In this document: positions 34,864 through 46,352 of the stretch, in pieces | Numbering within the stretch: position 1 is the first letter of the stretch | Layout: each line of letters opens with the position of its first letter | Assembly: GCA_900073065.1 (NCBI GenBank) | Contig: FJOG01000039.1 | Location: 23,964-87,963 of the forward strand | Direction of reading: 5' to 3' | Source of the DNA: Phialocephala subalpina | Taxonomy: Eukaryota; Ascomycota; Leotiomycetes; Helotiales; Mollisiaceae | Length of the DNA: 64,000 nt | Translations under genes and position numbers: made by a program | The notes under the pieces: generated by a model | Databases searched by the model: none | The model's input: the letters and a program-made list of their open reading frames with translations, nothing else | What the model was told of the DNA's origin: nothing

Positions 34864-36308
34864 TTAGTCGCATAGGCCAAGGAGCCTTCCGGCAACTTCG
34901 TCCCATTCCTCATCCCATCTCCTCCTCCCTTCACTGACAGCACCTTCCCGCAATACTGACAACTGTTTTGATTCGGTGTCCAAGAGCAATTCCTCTAAGA
35001 CCTGGGCCAAGTCTGTGCTCGTGACGAAGCTTCGGCCATTCACACCTTCCTTGACGAGCTCGCTCCAACTCTCGTAGTTGCCATATCCGACAACCGGAAG
35101 TCCAGCACCGAACATGTCAACCACTTTCATGGGCAGGTCCACGCCACTGCTACTCATATGCAGACAGACACCTAGATCTGCACACGCAAGGAGTGTTGCG
35201 TAGTCTTCCGCACTTAACCATGCTGTCAAGATTGTGACATTCTGCAGCTTCCCACGTTCGGCGAGAGAAGCTATTCGATCAAGGTACATCTGCTTCTGTG
35301 GTCCTTTACCCGTAATCATTGCGAGAATGGGCGGGAGAGGCTGGCTAGAAGAAGCATAGGCACACAAGGCTTCAAGAAGCAGATTGAAATCTTCGTCTGG
35401 AGTCCAGGATGTACTGCTTACTAGCATCCGTGTCTTACCTGCTATGATATCCTCTGCATATTTGCTGGTCTCTGATAAACGTTGTAGAGAGGCTCGTCTT
35501 GCTTCTGGGCTGCTGATAGGCTGGAAAATGGCGGCTGGGCGATCGTGCAATGTGAATATTGGCGATTGTATGTTGTATGGCTTGTGTCGTAGCTGCTTCT
35601 GCATGGCACGAGTGACAGTAAAGGACGCCGTGGGAGCCCAGCTGCCCAAGAAAGCTTCGTAGTACTTCGAAATTCTTACGAAAGGATGCTTTTCGCCGCG
35701 AGTGCCTGCGAGAATCGTCCAACCATAATTATGCCAGTCGATGATGAGGTGGGTATTCCGCAGGAAGCAAATGGCCATTGCAATGGCCAGAGTTGGGATG
35801 GAAGGTGGATTCTGGACGAGCAGCCACCTCGAGGGTTTTGTTACATATGCCAAAGCATAGAACAAGCTCCATATCTGCCATAGAACTTTCAACGGCCCCA
35901 CTAGTATGAACGGAAGTGTTTTCGATCGGAGGAGAGGTGGTGGTGGAGGCAAAGGTATGATGGTGATGAGAGGATTGTCGATGAGCGCGGGGTGAAGTGT
36001 GGATTCTGTATTGGCTATTAGCATAGCTGGTTCAAAAATTAGAAAATGGATTTCGCACCTTGATATCCGATCACATCCACTCTGCCGCCATGCTTTGCTA
36101 TGCTTGCAGCATGATACTGCATACGTGGACTGCGCCCAATGTCTCCGAGAACCAGCACTTGGACGGAGATCTTGGGTTCAGTTGCAGATGCAGTTGAGGT
36201 CGATTTTGGGGGTGAATGCTTCAGATATCGCGTGGGCAACATGAGAAGCAGAATAGTGAAGGTTGTGGACAGTATGACCGCCAGTGTCAAGAGTAAATCC
36301 AGCATCAT
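34864..36308 (-). CDS. alg1: Chitobiosyldiphosphodolichol beta-mannosyltransferase
   Basis: ALG1 adds the first mannose to the dolichol-linked chitobiose of the N-glycan precursor on the cytosolic face of the ER. Exons 36308-36059 and 36014-34864 are joined by a 44-nt intron (GTGCGA...TAATAG), giving 466 residues, the normal length. A membrane anchor is near the N-terminus ([20 protein letters not shown]). Family motifs follow: [29 protein letters not shown] across the junction, [60 protein letters not shown] and [19 protein letters not shown] (GT-B nucleotide-sugar region). The start is the first of two adjacent ATGs before DLLLT. It is divergent from the zinc transporter gene. Confidence 0.96.
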
Positions 36309-36888
36309 AGCGACGTGGCTTTTGAATGTCCTAAATTGCCGGGGACTTTGTCGCAGGTGCAACGCATGTTTGGAATACTCAGAATATCCGCAGAGCGAGT
36401 CGTAAGCGAATCCTATCCTACTCAATAAGGAGAGGATAGAAGTATATTTTTCTTGGTGTTTTGGTGGTAAAACAGCTGCATCTTCATGTGGTCAAATGTA
36501 AGGCCGGGGAACCTAGTCTAGCCCCTAAAATGACGAGGCTTTTAGCCTATCACCAGCGCCACCGCTAATCTCAGGGGCAGCAGATTCAATCAACAACAGA
36601 CGACGGGACTTGGACCTCCTCTCCCAACTTTCTTCTCTCCACAACTGACACCTTGCCAATCCACTCGAATTGCGATAACGAAGATATACTCGCCCACAGC
36701 CAACTACCTCCGCCATTCACTCCTTGCTTGCTGTACACTTCCGACGACTCGAGCATATTTAGCAGCGTCGAAGTAAAACCTTGTCTCGGCGCAACCAGAG
36801 ATTACGACGCAGCGCCAACCAGACACATGCGGGGAGAAGCCACAACTGTGCGGGCTTCATAGCTCGACCGACTGTGCGTTGCTAGAGT
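36309..36888. promoter_or_regulatory. Shared promoter region of ALG1 and the zinc transporter
   Basis: This 580-base interval lies between two divergent start codons and should hold both promoters. I could not pick out specific motifs. Confidence 0.4.
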
Positions 36889-38617
36889 ATGGCTTCAACC
36901 TATGCTCTGCCAGCGTCGGCAATGACCCATAGCCATGCGCACAATGGCCATCTCCACTCGCATTCCCACTCACCGAGTCGGCAGTATTCTGCAAACACGC
37001 CGAGGTCATTGAAGACGGAGCGCTCGAACGGTAGCTTGCATTCACATTCCCACTCAGACATACATCTCGACCACGATCATACACACTCGCACAATCATAG
37101 CCACAGCCATGAACGAGAATACTCGCAGTCGGGTTACTTACCTACACCACCAAATAGTGATGATCTGCCAGCAGTCGCTACCTTCGAGAAACAAAGTTAC
37201 GAACCATCGCCTGTCCCTTCACATATAGACGCCTTCCAGCCGTCATTGAATACAGCGAACGTAATACCTCACGACCATGGGCATCTCCATCCCCACTCTC
37301 CACCAGTTGAGCCGCGGTCAAAGTTCACAGGTTTCATACTGCCACTTGTATTACGATGGCCTACACTCCACACTATAATGGCAGACAAGGACTCTCGGAG
37401 GATATTTTACTTCATGAGGTATGCAGGCTTCACTTGTGTGGCAGCATCCGTACTAATGCTGCCAGTCTCAATTTCGCATTCATGCTCGTCCAAGCCTTCT
37501 ATGGATACCTGACCGATTCCCTTGGGCTATTGAGCGACAGCATACATATGTTCTTTGATTGTCTGGCGTTGGGAGTTGGGATGTTTGCCTCAATGGCTAG
37601 TAAATGGCCGCCCAGCGAGAGGTTTCCGTATGGCTTTGGCAAAATTGAGGCTCTTTCAGGATTTGGAAACGCGGTCTTCTTGATGTGAATACCAACTTTT
37701 ATCTTCCAGGTATCTCTATGCTGACATTTTCCAGGCTCATCAGTATCGAGATTCTTGCCGAGGCGGCAGAACGACTTGTGGAAGGACGAGAGACAAAACG
37801 ACTTGCTGAACTATTTGTGGTTAGTGGCTTAGGACTCGCAGTTAACTTGGTCGGCATGGCATGTTTTGGCCACCATCATCACGGACACGACCATGGGGGA
37901 CACAATCATGGCCATTCGCACGATCACTCGCATTCTCACTCCCACTCGGACGAGAAGTCACAATGCAATCATGATCACGACCATGGCCATATGCATGACC
38001 ACGATCACGACGATCATTCGCACTCCCACTCCCCTCTTCTCACCGACTCTTCGCCCAGCAAGCCAAAACCTCATACACACGTTGCTCATGCTCACTCCCA
38101 TGAGAATGAGAACATGCATGGAATTTTCCTTCACGTCTTAGCAGACACGATGGGCTCAGCAGCAGTCATGGTGTCAACAGTCCTCATTCGCTTGACCGGG
38201 TTCAACGGCTGGGATCCTATCGCATCATGCGTAATCGCAGTACTCATTTTCCTCTCCTCTATCCCTCTCTTAAAATCCTCCGCCAAGAAACTCCTTCTCA
38301 CCGTCCCCGATGAGATCGAGTACACACTCCGCGACACCCTAGCCGGAGTAAGCGATCTCCGTGGCGTGCAATCCTACAACGTCCCCAGATTCTGGATGGG
38401 AGACAAGAACACAAGTACCGAGAGCGAGAACGAGCAAGTTCTAGGCGTGATACACATCATGGCAACACGAGGATCAGATCTAGACGACGTACGAGAACGA
38501 ACTCGAGATTTCCTCCTAGCGCACGGAAACGATGTCGTCGTGCAAGTAGAGAGTTCTTCGGACACAGGATGCTGGTGTGGTGGTGCGGCTGGGAGCCGTA
38601 GTCCATCTTTGTACTGA
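36889..38617 (+). CDS. msc2: Zinc transporter of the cation diffusion facilitator family, MSC2-like
   Basis: A CDF/SLC30 transporter of the Msc2/ZnT5 type, which loads zinc into the ER and early secretory pathway. Exons 36889-37418, 37466-37684 and 37735-38617 join with 47- and 50-nt introns to give 543 residues. The N-terminus is His-rich (HSHSHS repeats). The transport core includes LTDSLGLLSDSIHMFFDCLA with the HxxxD zinc-site pattern and HVLADTMGSAAVMVSTVLI with the second. A long His/Asp-rich cytoplasmic loop separates them (38-kb region, HDHSHSHSHS). The protein is shorter than yeast Msc2, which has extra N-terminal membrane segments. It ends in a C-terminal CDF domain with a CWC motif. 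Confidence 0.92.
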
Positions 38618-39164
38618 TTGGAAACTGGTCATGTTTTTTGGAGTTAAGCGTAGGGTATTGGGTGATACGAAACACACGAACTTGGAGATAAGGAGGCTTT
38701 TTTGAAATATGAAATATGAAATATGAATATTGTTCTTGCATTGAGATAGAGTGCTGCTGGGTTGTAGGATAAGACGGGTAGCGCATATGCATGGAGTTGG
38801 CATAAGAGGGGAAGTGAAGCAGCATTTAGATAGAGGAGTTGATTCAATGATACCATGTATTCGCGCCATTCCTTTCACCCGCACATCCCTTTTGTCTCAT
38901 TTATGCGTTCACTTTCGTTCGGCTTCCATCGCCCACATGCTTTCCTCCCATGTCCTCTAGAATCAAGCTTGTGCTACACCAATGACTACGCAATTCCGCG
39001 GAGCGGGGTGTTGCATGCTCAGGCAATACAACAGTTTGTACAAGATCCTTCCCGCATGCATGTCATCGGAGGAAACAGTCGTCCTCGAGTGAGAATGCGG
39101 AAGGGACTTATTTGTATACGGCTCCGTCGTTTGAGGATATTGATTGACCTCGACTGACCAGCAG
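38618..39164. other. Intergenic, possibly containing a 5' exon
   Basis: A short GAAATAT triplication lies at about 38703-38725. The region may hold a 5' exon of the following hypothetical gene, but no convincing start was found. Confidence 0.4.
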
Positions 39165-39480
39165 GATCGAGGAGGGAGTTGAAGGTCAAGTCACCCAGAT
39201 CTGGGACAGATGGGTAAAAATAGAAGTTTGTCCTACATGGCACGACCTATATGCAGAAAAGTACCATCGAAGCACTTTGATCATGAACAATGGTAGGCGG
39301 AGGCGCACGAACCTGTATCGAAGCTGGATCATGCAACAAGGCGACTTCTTCGGCTTCACTGTGCTCAGCATGCTAGGTCATATAGTAAAAGACTTATTGG
39401 ATATTCCGGAAGTACTTGAACAATCTGTCCCACTTCTGAAAGCTTGTGAAACCTTAGCATTCCCTCGAAGACAAGTATAA
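39165..39480 (+). CDS. Hypothetical protein, 3' exon
   Basis: After a well-formed branch point and acceptor (CTGACCAGCAG ending at 39164) an open frame encodes IEEGVEGQVTQIWDRWVKIE, then PTWHDLYAEKYHRSTLIMNN and MQQGDFFGFTVLSMLGHIVK, with a stop at 39480. The composition is that of a globular protein. I do not recognise the family, and the 5' exon is not located. A short 3' fragment of a decayed gene is also possible. Confidence 0.4.
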
Positions 39481-39573
39481 AGTCCCACCAAGAGCATTGA
39501 AGCGGAACTTGATACAAGGAAGGATGCAAGGAAGATATCATTGTCTTACCCCGCTCACTATCCACAACTCAAA

Positions 39574-40857
39574 ATGCATCTACCAGCCCTCTTCCTCCTA
39601 CCCACTCTAGCATCCGCCCTTCTCTCCTCAAGCTCAACCACAATACTCGACGGCCTCGGCGAAACCTTCACTCCCCTCCCCACCTCCCCCACCACTCCCC
39701 TTACCACCACTACCCCCCCTCTCCTCCATCTCCTCNNNNNNNNNNNNNNNNNNNNNNNNNNNNNNNNNNNNNNNNNNNNNNNNNNNNNNNNNNNNNNNNN
39801 NNNNNNNNNNNNNNNNNNNNNNNNNNNNNNNNNNNNNNNNNNNNNNNNNNNNNNNNNNNNNNNNNNNNNNNNNNNNNNNNNNNNNNNNNNNNNNNNNNNN
39901 NNNNNNNNNNNNNNNNNNNNNNNNNNNNNNNNNNNNNNNNNNNNNNNNNNNNNNNNNNNNNNNNNNNNNNNNNNNNNNNNNNNNNNNNNNNNNNNNNNNN
40001 NNNNNNNNNNNNNNNNNNNNNNNNNNNNNNNNNNNNNNNNNNNNNNNNNNNNNNNNNNNNNNNNNNNNNNNNNNNNNNNNNNNNNNNNNNNNNNNNNNNN
40101 NNNNNNNNNNNNNNNNNNNNNNNNNNNNNNNNNNNNNNNNNNNNNNNNNNNNNNNNNNNNNNNNNNNNNNNNNNNNNNNNNNNNNNNNNNNNNNNNNNNN
40201 NNNNNNNNNNNNNNNNNNNNNNNNNNNNNNNNNNNNNNNNNNNNNNNNNNNNNNNNNNNNNNNNNNNNNNNCCTCTTCCCTCTCCATCTCCGGCCTGAAC
40301 CACACCACACTTTCATCCACCACTTCCACAGTCAAAATCACAGCCTCCATCACATCCTCGACACTAAAAACCACCTCCACAATAAAAACGTCTTCCACTA
40401 CGACGAGTTCCGTGGTCTCGACAGCAACGGGGCTTTGTTCAGGCAATTGTGCAGGCACATGCGCGACAGGATTCACGCTTTATTATTCGAGTTCGTGTGG
40501 GGTGTTGGGGCGGTGTACTTGTGCGTACGATGCGCCGATGGGTGGGGTGGTTTGTGTTCAAGATGGTACCTTCTCCTCTCCCTTTCCCCTTCCTCCCTCC
40601 CCAATGTTTCCTCTCTCTTTCTATTCCTCATCTCTCGCAGACGTGTATGTTGATGAGATGCAGTAATCTGCCCAGGCACAATCTGCGTCACGGATGCAGA
40701 CTGCCCATCAGGAAATGTATGCTGGGCGCTGAATTGCTGTGGACATAACATTTGTGCGCCGTTGGCTGATGTGTGTGTTAATACGCTGTTGGCGAGGAAC
40801 GTGTTTGTTAGCGCGGGGTTGAGGGGTGTTAGTGGGACTGGTGGGGAGAAAGTATGA
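39574..40857 (+). CDS. Secreted Ser/Thr-rich protein with Cys-rich C-terminal module (contains assembly gap)
   Basis: A signal peptide (MHLPALFLLPTLASALL) is followed by Thr/Pro-rich sequence that runs into an N gap. After the gap the frame continues as a Ser/Thr-rich stalk, then GLCSGNCAGTCATGFTLYYS and CTCAYDAPMGGVVCVQD. An intron (40566-40663) leads to CPGTICVTDADCPSGNVCWA and LNCCGHNICAPLADVC, with the stop at 40857. The eight or more closely spaced cysteines suggest a disulfide-stabilised extracellular domain. The same module recurs at 55654-55880. Function is unknown. A carbohydrate- or surface-binding role is only a guess from the Ser/Thr stalk. Confidence 0.65.
39736..40271. other. 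Assembly gap (536 N)
   Basis: Unknown bases fill the Ser/Thr-rich part of the secreted Cys-rich protein gene. The flanks are CT-rich low-complexity coding repeats, which probably caused the gap. The true length is unknown, so the reading frame across it cannot be checked. Confidence 0.99.
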
Positions 40858-42155
40858 ATGAGAGATGGTTCTTGTGAGGGTCCCGTTTATTTTGAAGAGT
40901 GTTAGCCTTAATAGTGAGTTGAGAGTTGGAAGAGAGGTTGGATCTGGCAGTTAGTAGGTTGTTTGAGGATTCTCAAGCGGTTCGAAGTTGTTTGGATAGC
41001 AGCTTTCGTCTGAATGTTTCTTGTCTTCTGCTACTTGCCGCTCGCAGATGCCTGAAATGAAGTTTTCAGAGATCATCAAGTCCGAGAAGATCCGGTGCCA
41101 TGGAAACGGGTGGCTACCCTTTTTCCTGCAATTAATCGGGAGAAGAGGCAAACACGCAGCTCGCTGACTGATGCCAATCCAGTGGTTGGTGAAAGGTGCA
41201 GCCACTTGAAATAAAAGAGTACCGATTGGACAATTGGCGTGGTAAGGTGGCAAGATTGAAAACTTTTGCAACGCGGCAGCTGGCATCGCTTCCACTCAAA
41301 GGACCTGAGAGCCGGCATCTTGCATCTCCGCTTCGGCCTCAGAGCGCTCGAATTTAGGCAGGTGTGCTGAATTTGGCTGATCGAGTGTCATCTCCAGGTT
41401 TCTGTGACTCCTCGGGAGGGTAGCTGCAGACTGCTGCAAGACCAATAAAGGTCACACATGTTGGAATAGCATCGTAACAAAAGATTCATTACGCTACTGA
41501 CTCGTACCAAAATGAGATCCAGCTAAGCCTTCATCAAAGTCGCTACTTATCCATTCATAAACTCGTCCATCCATACGCCATCACCAGTCATCCCTATCCT
41601 GATATCCGCAAATTCCCAATATTCATCACTCGAACCGCCCGAGATATCTGGCTTCCGCATATAGTAAAAAAGGGGGGGGGAAATTATAACGAAAAGTGTC
41701 TTTCTGTCTACTAGACAGCGGAACAAAAACGGATATTTTGGAGGAAGAAGAAAAAGACGCGTGGAACCTGCTGCGCCAAATTTTGTGCCACCACTGGGGT
41801 ATAATATGTGTCTGCGCACGTATGAGGTATGCGGAAAGCTGGCGTAACTCGCAATTCGTGGTTTCGAGGGTCTTGTTGAGGTGCTGCCGTTCGAGCCGTC
41901 GGGAAGCTGGCGACTTCCACCCTGCGCCACCAAATTCGTCAAAGGTTCGGCATATTCGTATCGTTATGTTCATTACTGAAGGATGGATGATGTTGGGCGA
42001 TAGGTGTTCGTGGAAGAGGTACCTTAGGTAAGGAGATCGCAGTGGAGAGGGGTTTTTCTAAGATTACTCGGGCTGCTAAGCAAAATGAGCTTAGCATCTC
42101 ACGCGAGACCAAAACCGTGCTAGAATAATGCGTCCAGGAAAAAGCTTAATTTGAC
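40858..42155. other. Intergenic, no supported gene
   Basis: Overlapping frames on both strands at 41547-42031 are of similar length and have no recognised motif, so I call none. A G9 run lies near 41672-41680. Confidence 0.4.
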
Positions 42156-43866
42156 TTACAGCCCTTCATTTCGTTCAGGAGAATCCTCTTCATTGCGAGT
42201 TGGCGCTGCTGATGGTTTACCTGCCAGTCCAAGTGGACCATCCCAACTCGCCAGGCTTGACATGGACGACGCCGTGCTCTGCCTGCCGAAGGAGTATTGG
42301 GTGAACTGGGTAGAGGAGGTATTCGTTCTTTGGCTTCGCCACTCAGCGACAAAGTCGTCGGGGTTGGGATCTGTTGTTTGCTGCGAGAATGTCTTCACGG
42401 TGGATGGTCGAGCCGACAGACGCCAATCCCTGTTTGTTTCAGTGATTTTCGCCGAGTGGCTTGACCTATCTGCGTTGTTTCGAATGGCACTACTACCACT
42501 TGAAGCACGCTCTGATTCGATAGGCACTGATACTCGAGATGGGACAGATGCCGAGCTTGGCGTTCCTCCATAAAGATCTCTGAAATTCTGCAGAGTCTGC
42601 ACTCGAAGTTCCTCGTCCATGGCTTCATGTTCTTTGTTAAGATGTTAGCACGCATACTTTTGTTTGGATAGGTGCAAACATACTCTTGGTCCTCTTTTCG
42701 GAGCGCAAAGCACCCACCACGTTTGGGGCGGTCTCGGATACTGGGCGCTCGACAGTTGACTCTTCTAGAATTCCCAGCAACGACGTTTTTGTCTTCTTCC
42801 CGTATCTTGTGATAAAATCTCGACCAAGTATGATTTGGAACCTATTAGTCTCTTCCATGATCCTAAGCCTGGCGCTACTGTCTTGCAACTCGATTCCTTG
42901 GAACTCCAATCCGACGTCAATGTACCACTGTGGTATCGTCTCCTTGTCTCCGAATGGGCCTGTGTATGCATCTTTCTTCGCCTCTAGGATTCGCCGTTCT
43001 GTGAATGACCCGATTCGGGAAAGTGTTCCCCGACTGATGAAGCTCTTGGGAGATTGTGTGTCAACCAGCACGCAGAGTTTCCAGATTCTGCCGTCTTTGT
43101 CCCGCACATGAACCCACACTTCATACTTGTAGTCATCTTCGCTGTCCTCACTCCATATGCTTCGTCGGTCCGACTCGATCATGCCGCACATTTGTGGATG
43201 GAGAAGGTGTTGAGTTTCGGTAAACGATTGGAAAGCAGCCTTCGGTTTCTCGTTTGGCAGAGGATGAGTGTCGTCGAATGATTGAACTTGTATTGGTTTC
43301 TTATTGTTCGGAACATCGGGTGGCTTCTCTGGTGGTCCGACTCCAAGATATCCAGTCGGCAAAAGTGTAGCAAAGCTTTGTGCCATCATTCGAATAGCGT
43401 CATTGGGGAATATTCGGCGTAGCCAACCAAGTGATGGCTCTACGGCGATATGCGCATCGACGGCGTCAACAGTTGTTGGGAGGGTGAATTGTTCGAGTGG
43501 CGGTGATTTTTGTTGTACCTGATTATGCTCAGTGGGTGTAGGTGCAGCTCCTCCCGCGCCAAATGGAAGAGATACTTCCTTGATGGCCTGGATGACTTCG
43601 GCGCGGGAAGGGAAGAGAAGATTGCTTTGAGTGGTCAAGTCCCGATGCTTGTGTGGCAGAACCTCTTCTATTCGATCCTGAATTGTCGATGCAGATTTGT
43701 GGACAGCTTTGCTTTGTTGGGTACTCAGAGTGGCAGATGGTGGTCCTGATGTAGGGACGGATGAAGTGTGGTGTGGGTTAGCAGCTACGTTAACGTGATC
43801 TGCTTCGGCGTGCTGACCCGGCTTTAACAACTCCGAAGCGAAATTGCTGTCATAGGGAGCAGCCAT
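42156..43866 (-). CDS. Retropepsin-like domain protein with altered catalytic motif
   Basis: Exons 43866-42684 and 42622-42156, joined by a 61-nt intron, give 549 residues. The middle holds a clan-AA-like domain. WKLCVLVDTQSPKSFISRGT sits at the place of the usual DTG-S catalytic strand, and FQIILGRDFITRYG matches the ILGxD strand that closes such domains. The glycine of DTG is glutamine here, so proteolysis is doubtful. The N-terminal third and the C-terminal exon are polar and probably disordered (DEELRVQTLQNFRDLYGG). The start is MAAPYDSNF; an in-frame upstream ATG at 43962 would add 32 residues. The gene is divergent from the DUF6594 gene. A second, more degenerate relative lies at 46353. 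Confidence 0.72.
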
Positions 43867-44419
43867 CTTCGTGAAGGAACACTGGGAGAAGTTGTCGCTC
43901 AGTTTGATTGTGTTGGCCCTTGTTCCCAATGAATTTCTGTGGTCGTGAAGCAGAGCTGTCAAATTTGACCGCCGATGATGTTGGTGGAGCGGGACAACTA
44001 GACAAGAATTGCGCTAACCCCGTTCCACTGATAGGCTTAAGACGTCAAAGATACACCATCGCGATCACTGCTAATGTAGTTCAAGAGACAAATTGTAGAC
44101 GAACAGGAATACACTAGGAGATAGCTACGTGTTTCCCTATTGAAGAGTCCAAATTGTTTGATCTGTTGAAATTTCTTCTAGGTCCACCAGTATTCTGGAC
44201 CTAAATTTTCGCATGTCTCGGAGGTACCAAGTACAAGCCTCGATCCTCCACCAAAGCTGGGCAACAGCTTTGTCAGCCCCGAGGCGACGCATCACTCTTC
44301 ACCCATCAGAACTCAACCGAGACGCCCAGCTGTTGTCAACAGCCTCGTCTCTTTCATACATAAGAAAGGCCTCCTCGTGGCTTAAATTTTGTCGATATCC
44401 ATCGTACACGAATGTCCTA
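43867..44419. promoter_or_regulatory. Intergenic region between divergent genes
   Basis: It separates the retropepsin-like gene (minus) and the DUF6594 gene (plus). The frame of the latter stays open upstream to an ATG at 44213, so part of this stretch could be coding. No specific site was identified. Confidence 0.35.
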
Positions 44420-45481
44420 ATGTCAGGCTATACAAAATTAGCGACTTTCATGACTGAGAAACACCATCCTATCTTGAAGAAATACCAACACCTTGCGACT
44501 CGTGACCTTTTGTATTTACAGGCTGAGCTCTGTGATTTGGACTTTAAATTCAATTCAATTGCTAAGAAAGATGCACTCGAAACGGATGAGAGGCAATACT
44601 ATGATCGAGACTGGTTGCACCTGCAGTCCTCGAATCAGCGAGGCTTTGGAGGTGAGCAATGGTCCGTTGCGCTTGCCACAAGAGCAAAGCTACGGGAATA
44701 TTGTGAGCGGAACTATTCCTCTCAGTTACTGCCCAACATCGATTTCTAACATGCTTTCAGATGCCGCTATATCACAGTATTCTCAAATTGCCTCAATTAC
44801 TCAACCAAAACCATCGGAACGAACCCTTCTGAATGACTGGATCAAAAGCTCGGCAATGGGTGGTGGTTGTGGTTTCCTTGGACGTGACCTTGGTGGATTT
44901 GAGCAGCCATCTGTGTATGAAAATTTGCACCAGAGCGACCTGGCTATTCTATGCGATTCCCACGGCGAAGACGATTTGTTCACGAAGTTTGTCACCGGCC
45001 CACTTCTCACACTCTATCACTGGGTTTGGCGGCGTAGACGAGTGAGTGTTCGGATTCTAGTTTGTTTATTGCATCCTTGCATGAAATCCGACTGATCCTT
45101 ATTTTGCAGAGATCCCTTCCCATCGATCCGGAAAATCTCCCAGTGGGTGACAATCGAAGCAACTTGCATCACTACGATGATCGTCATGTTCAGGTCATCA
45201 CGAATGTCCTCGGAACAATGTTCTCATCGTTTGCGCCTTTACTGTCTATCGTTGTCTTGTCATTTGTAAGTAGTCCAAAGGCGAGGCTCGGACTTGTTTG
45301 TGCTTTCACAATTCTGTTCTCTTGCTGTCTCGCCGTTGCTACAAAGGCTCGCCGCGTTGAGATCTTCGCTGCCTCTGCTGCGTGAGTTTCCAAGTCTTTG
45401 AGATCAGCTAGAAGCTAATTTATCTTTAGTTTCGCAAGTGTTCAAGTGGTATTCATTGGAAGTTCCAATTCTAGGATATAG
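44420..45481 (+). CDS. DUF6594-family membrane protein
   Basis: Four exons (44420-44702, 44761-45041, 45110-45381, 45430-45481) give 295 residues with every junction in frame and 48-68 nt introns. The N-terminal pattern GYTKLATFMTEKHHPILKKY with LATRDLLYLQAELCDL is the hallmark of the fungal DUF6594 domain. ATRAKLREY follows, then a polar middle (SSAMGGGCGFLGRDLGGFEQ). The C-terminal half has transmembrane segments: TMFSSFAPLLSIVVLSFV, then RLGLVCAFTILFSCCLAVAT, and KARRVEIFAASAAFASVQVV near the end. Function is unknown. The family is expanded in filamentous ascomycetes. The ATG at 44420 is chosen because the conserved domain begins there; 44213 is an alternative. Confidence 0.88.
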
Positions 45482-46352
45482 GAACATCATCACTAGCTAT
45501 GTGTGTACATAATGGGAGCTCTGACTCTGAAATTGTCTTGCAGTGGAGTTGAAGGGCGATTTACATCCACACATCCACAAATGTCTTCTCTGTTCAAGGT
45601 TCAATCTTTAAAATTGTCCTCCAGTGTCTCCTGGGCATCTTCGTTTGCTAGGCGGCGCATTGGTTCAAATCATGCAAATCTAAACATTGAACTTACGACA
45701 ACATATGTTTCTGCAAGCCACAGGAGCCATGAACCTTCAGACAGGGCGAGTGGTGTGGAAGCCCGACCTATTTCCTCGTAGCGTTATGACACAAGCGGCA
45801 TATAGCTAGGCCCAACATCAGCCACGTGTGTCGAATCCATTGGTAGGTAGCAGACGACAGGGACCTTGAGAATCTGCTCCAAGCTCTTACGCCCGATCAC
45901 TCTTGCAGCCGTCAAGGTTCCAGCCAATGAGGCTTTTCATAAGGCATTCAAGTGAGTCAAACGCATGAATGCCTGAGGCACCCAGTCTGCGCTTGTGGTT
46001 ATTTTTTAACTTTCTTGATGCACTACACGCGCGTGTTAACAGACCGGAGTGAAGCTTCGAATTCTTATTTGATCTTTAAAGTCCCTTAGCAGGTCAAATT
46101 TAATTTAAGTTCCTTTCGGAAATCATTCGCCGTTGCAACACCTGCCTTCGAGTCTAAGACATGGGTCCAGAAGTGCAAGCCACACCCAAGGCTGCCGGGG
46201 GCTGAAAGCCTCACTGCTCAGACATCTGACCCAACATGAATGCGCCTCGCTCGACGGCGAGGCTCTCCACGTCTCTTCAACCTCTATTGCCCACAAACCT
46301 ATGTCCTATATGATCCCAAAGCCTTTCCGATCATCCCAAATGAGCTGAAGCC
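45482..46352. other. Intergenic
   Basis: Short plus-strand frames at 45503-45781 and 46133-46348 have no motif. The last few hundred bases should hold the promoter of the following gene. Confidence 0.45.

Noticed and set aside
39736..40271. Continuous long coding frames on both strands through this interval
   Set aside because: They are artefacts of the run of N bases, which contains no stop codons.
41547..42031. Overlapping frames on both strands near 41.6-42.0 kb
   Set aside because: Neither strand shows a domain, signal peptide or intron pattern, and they exclude each other.
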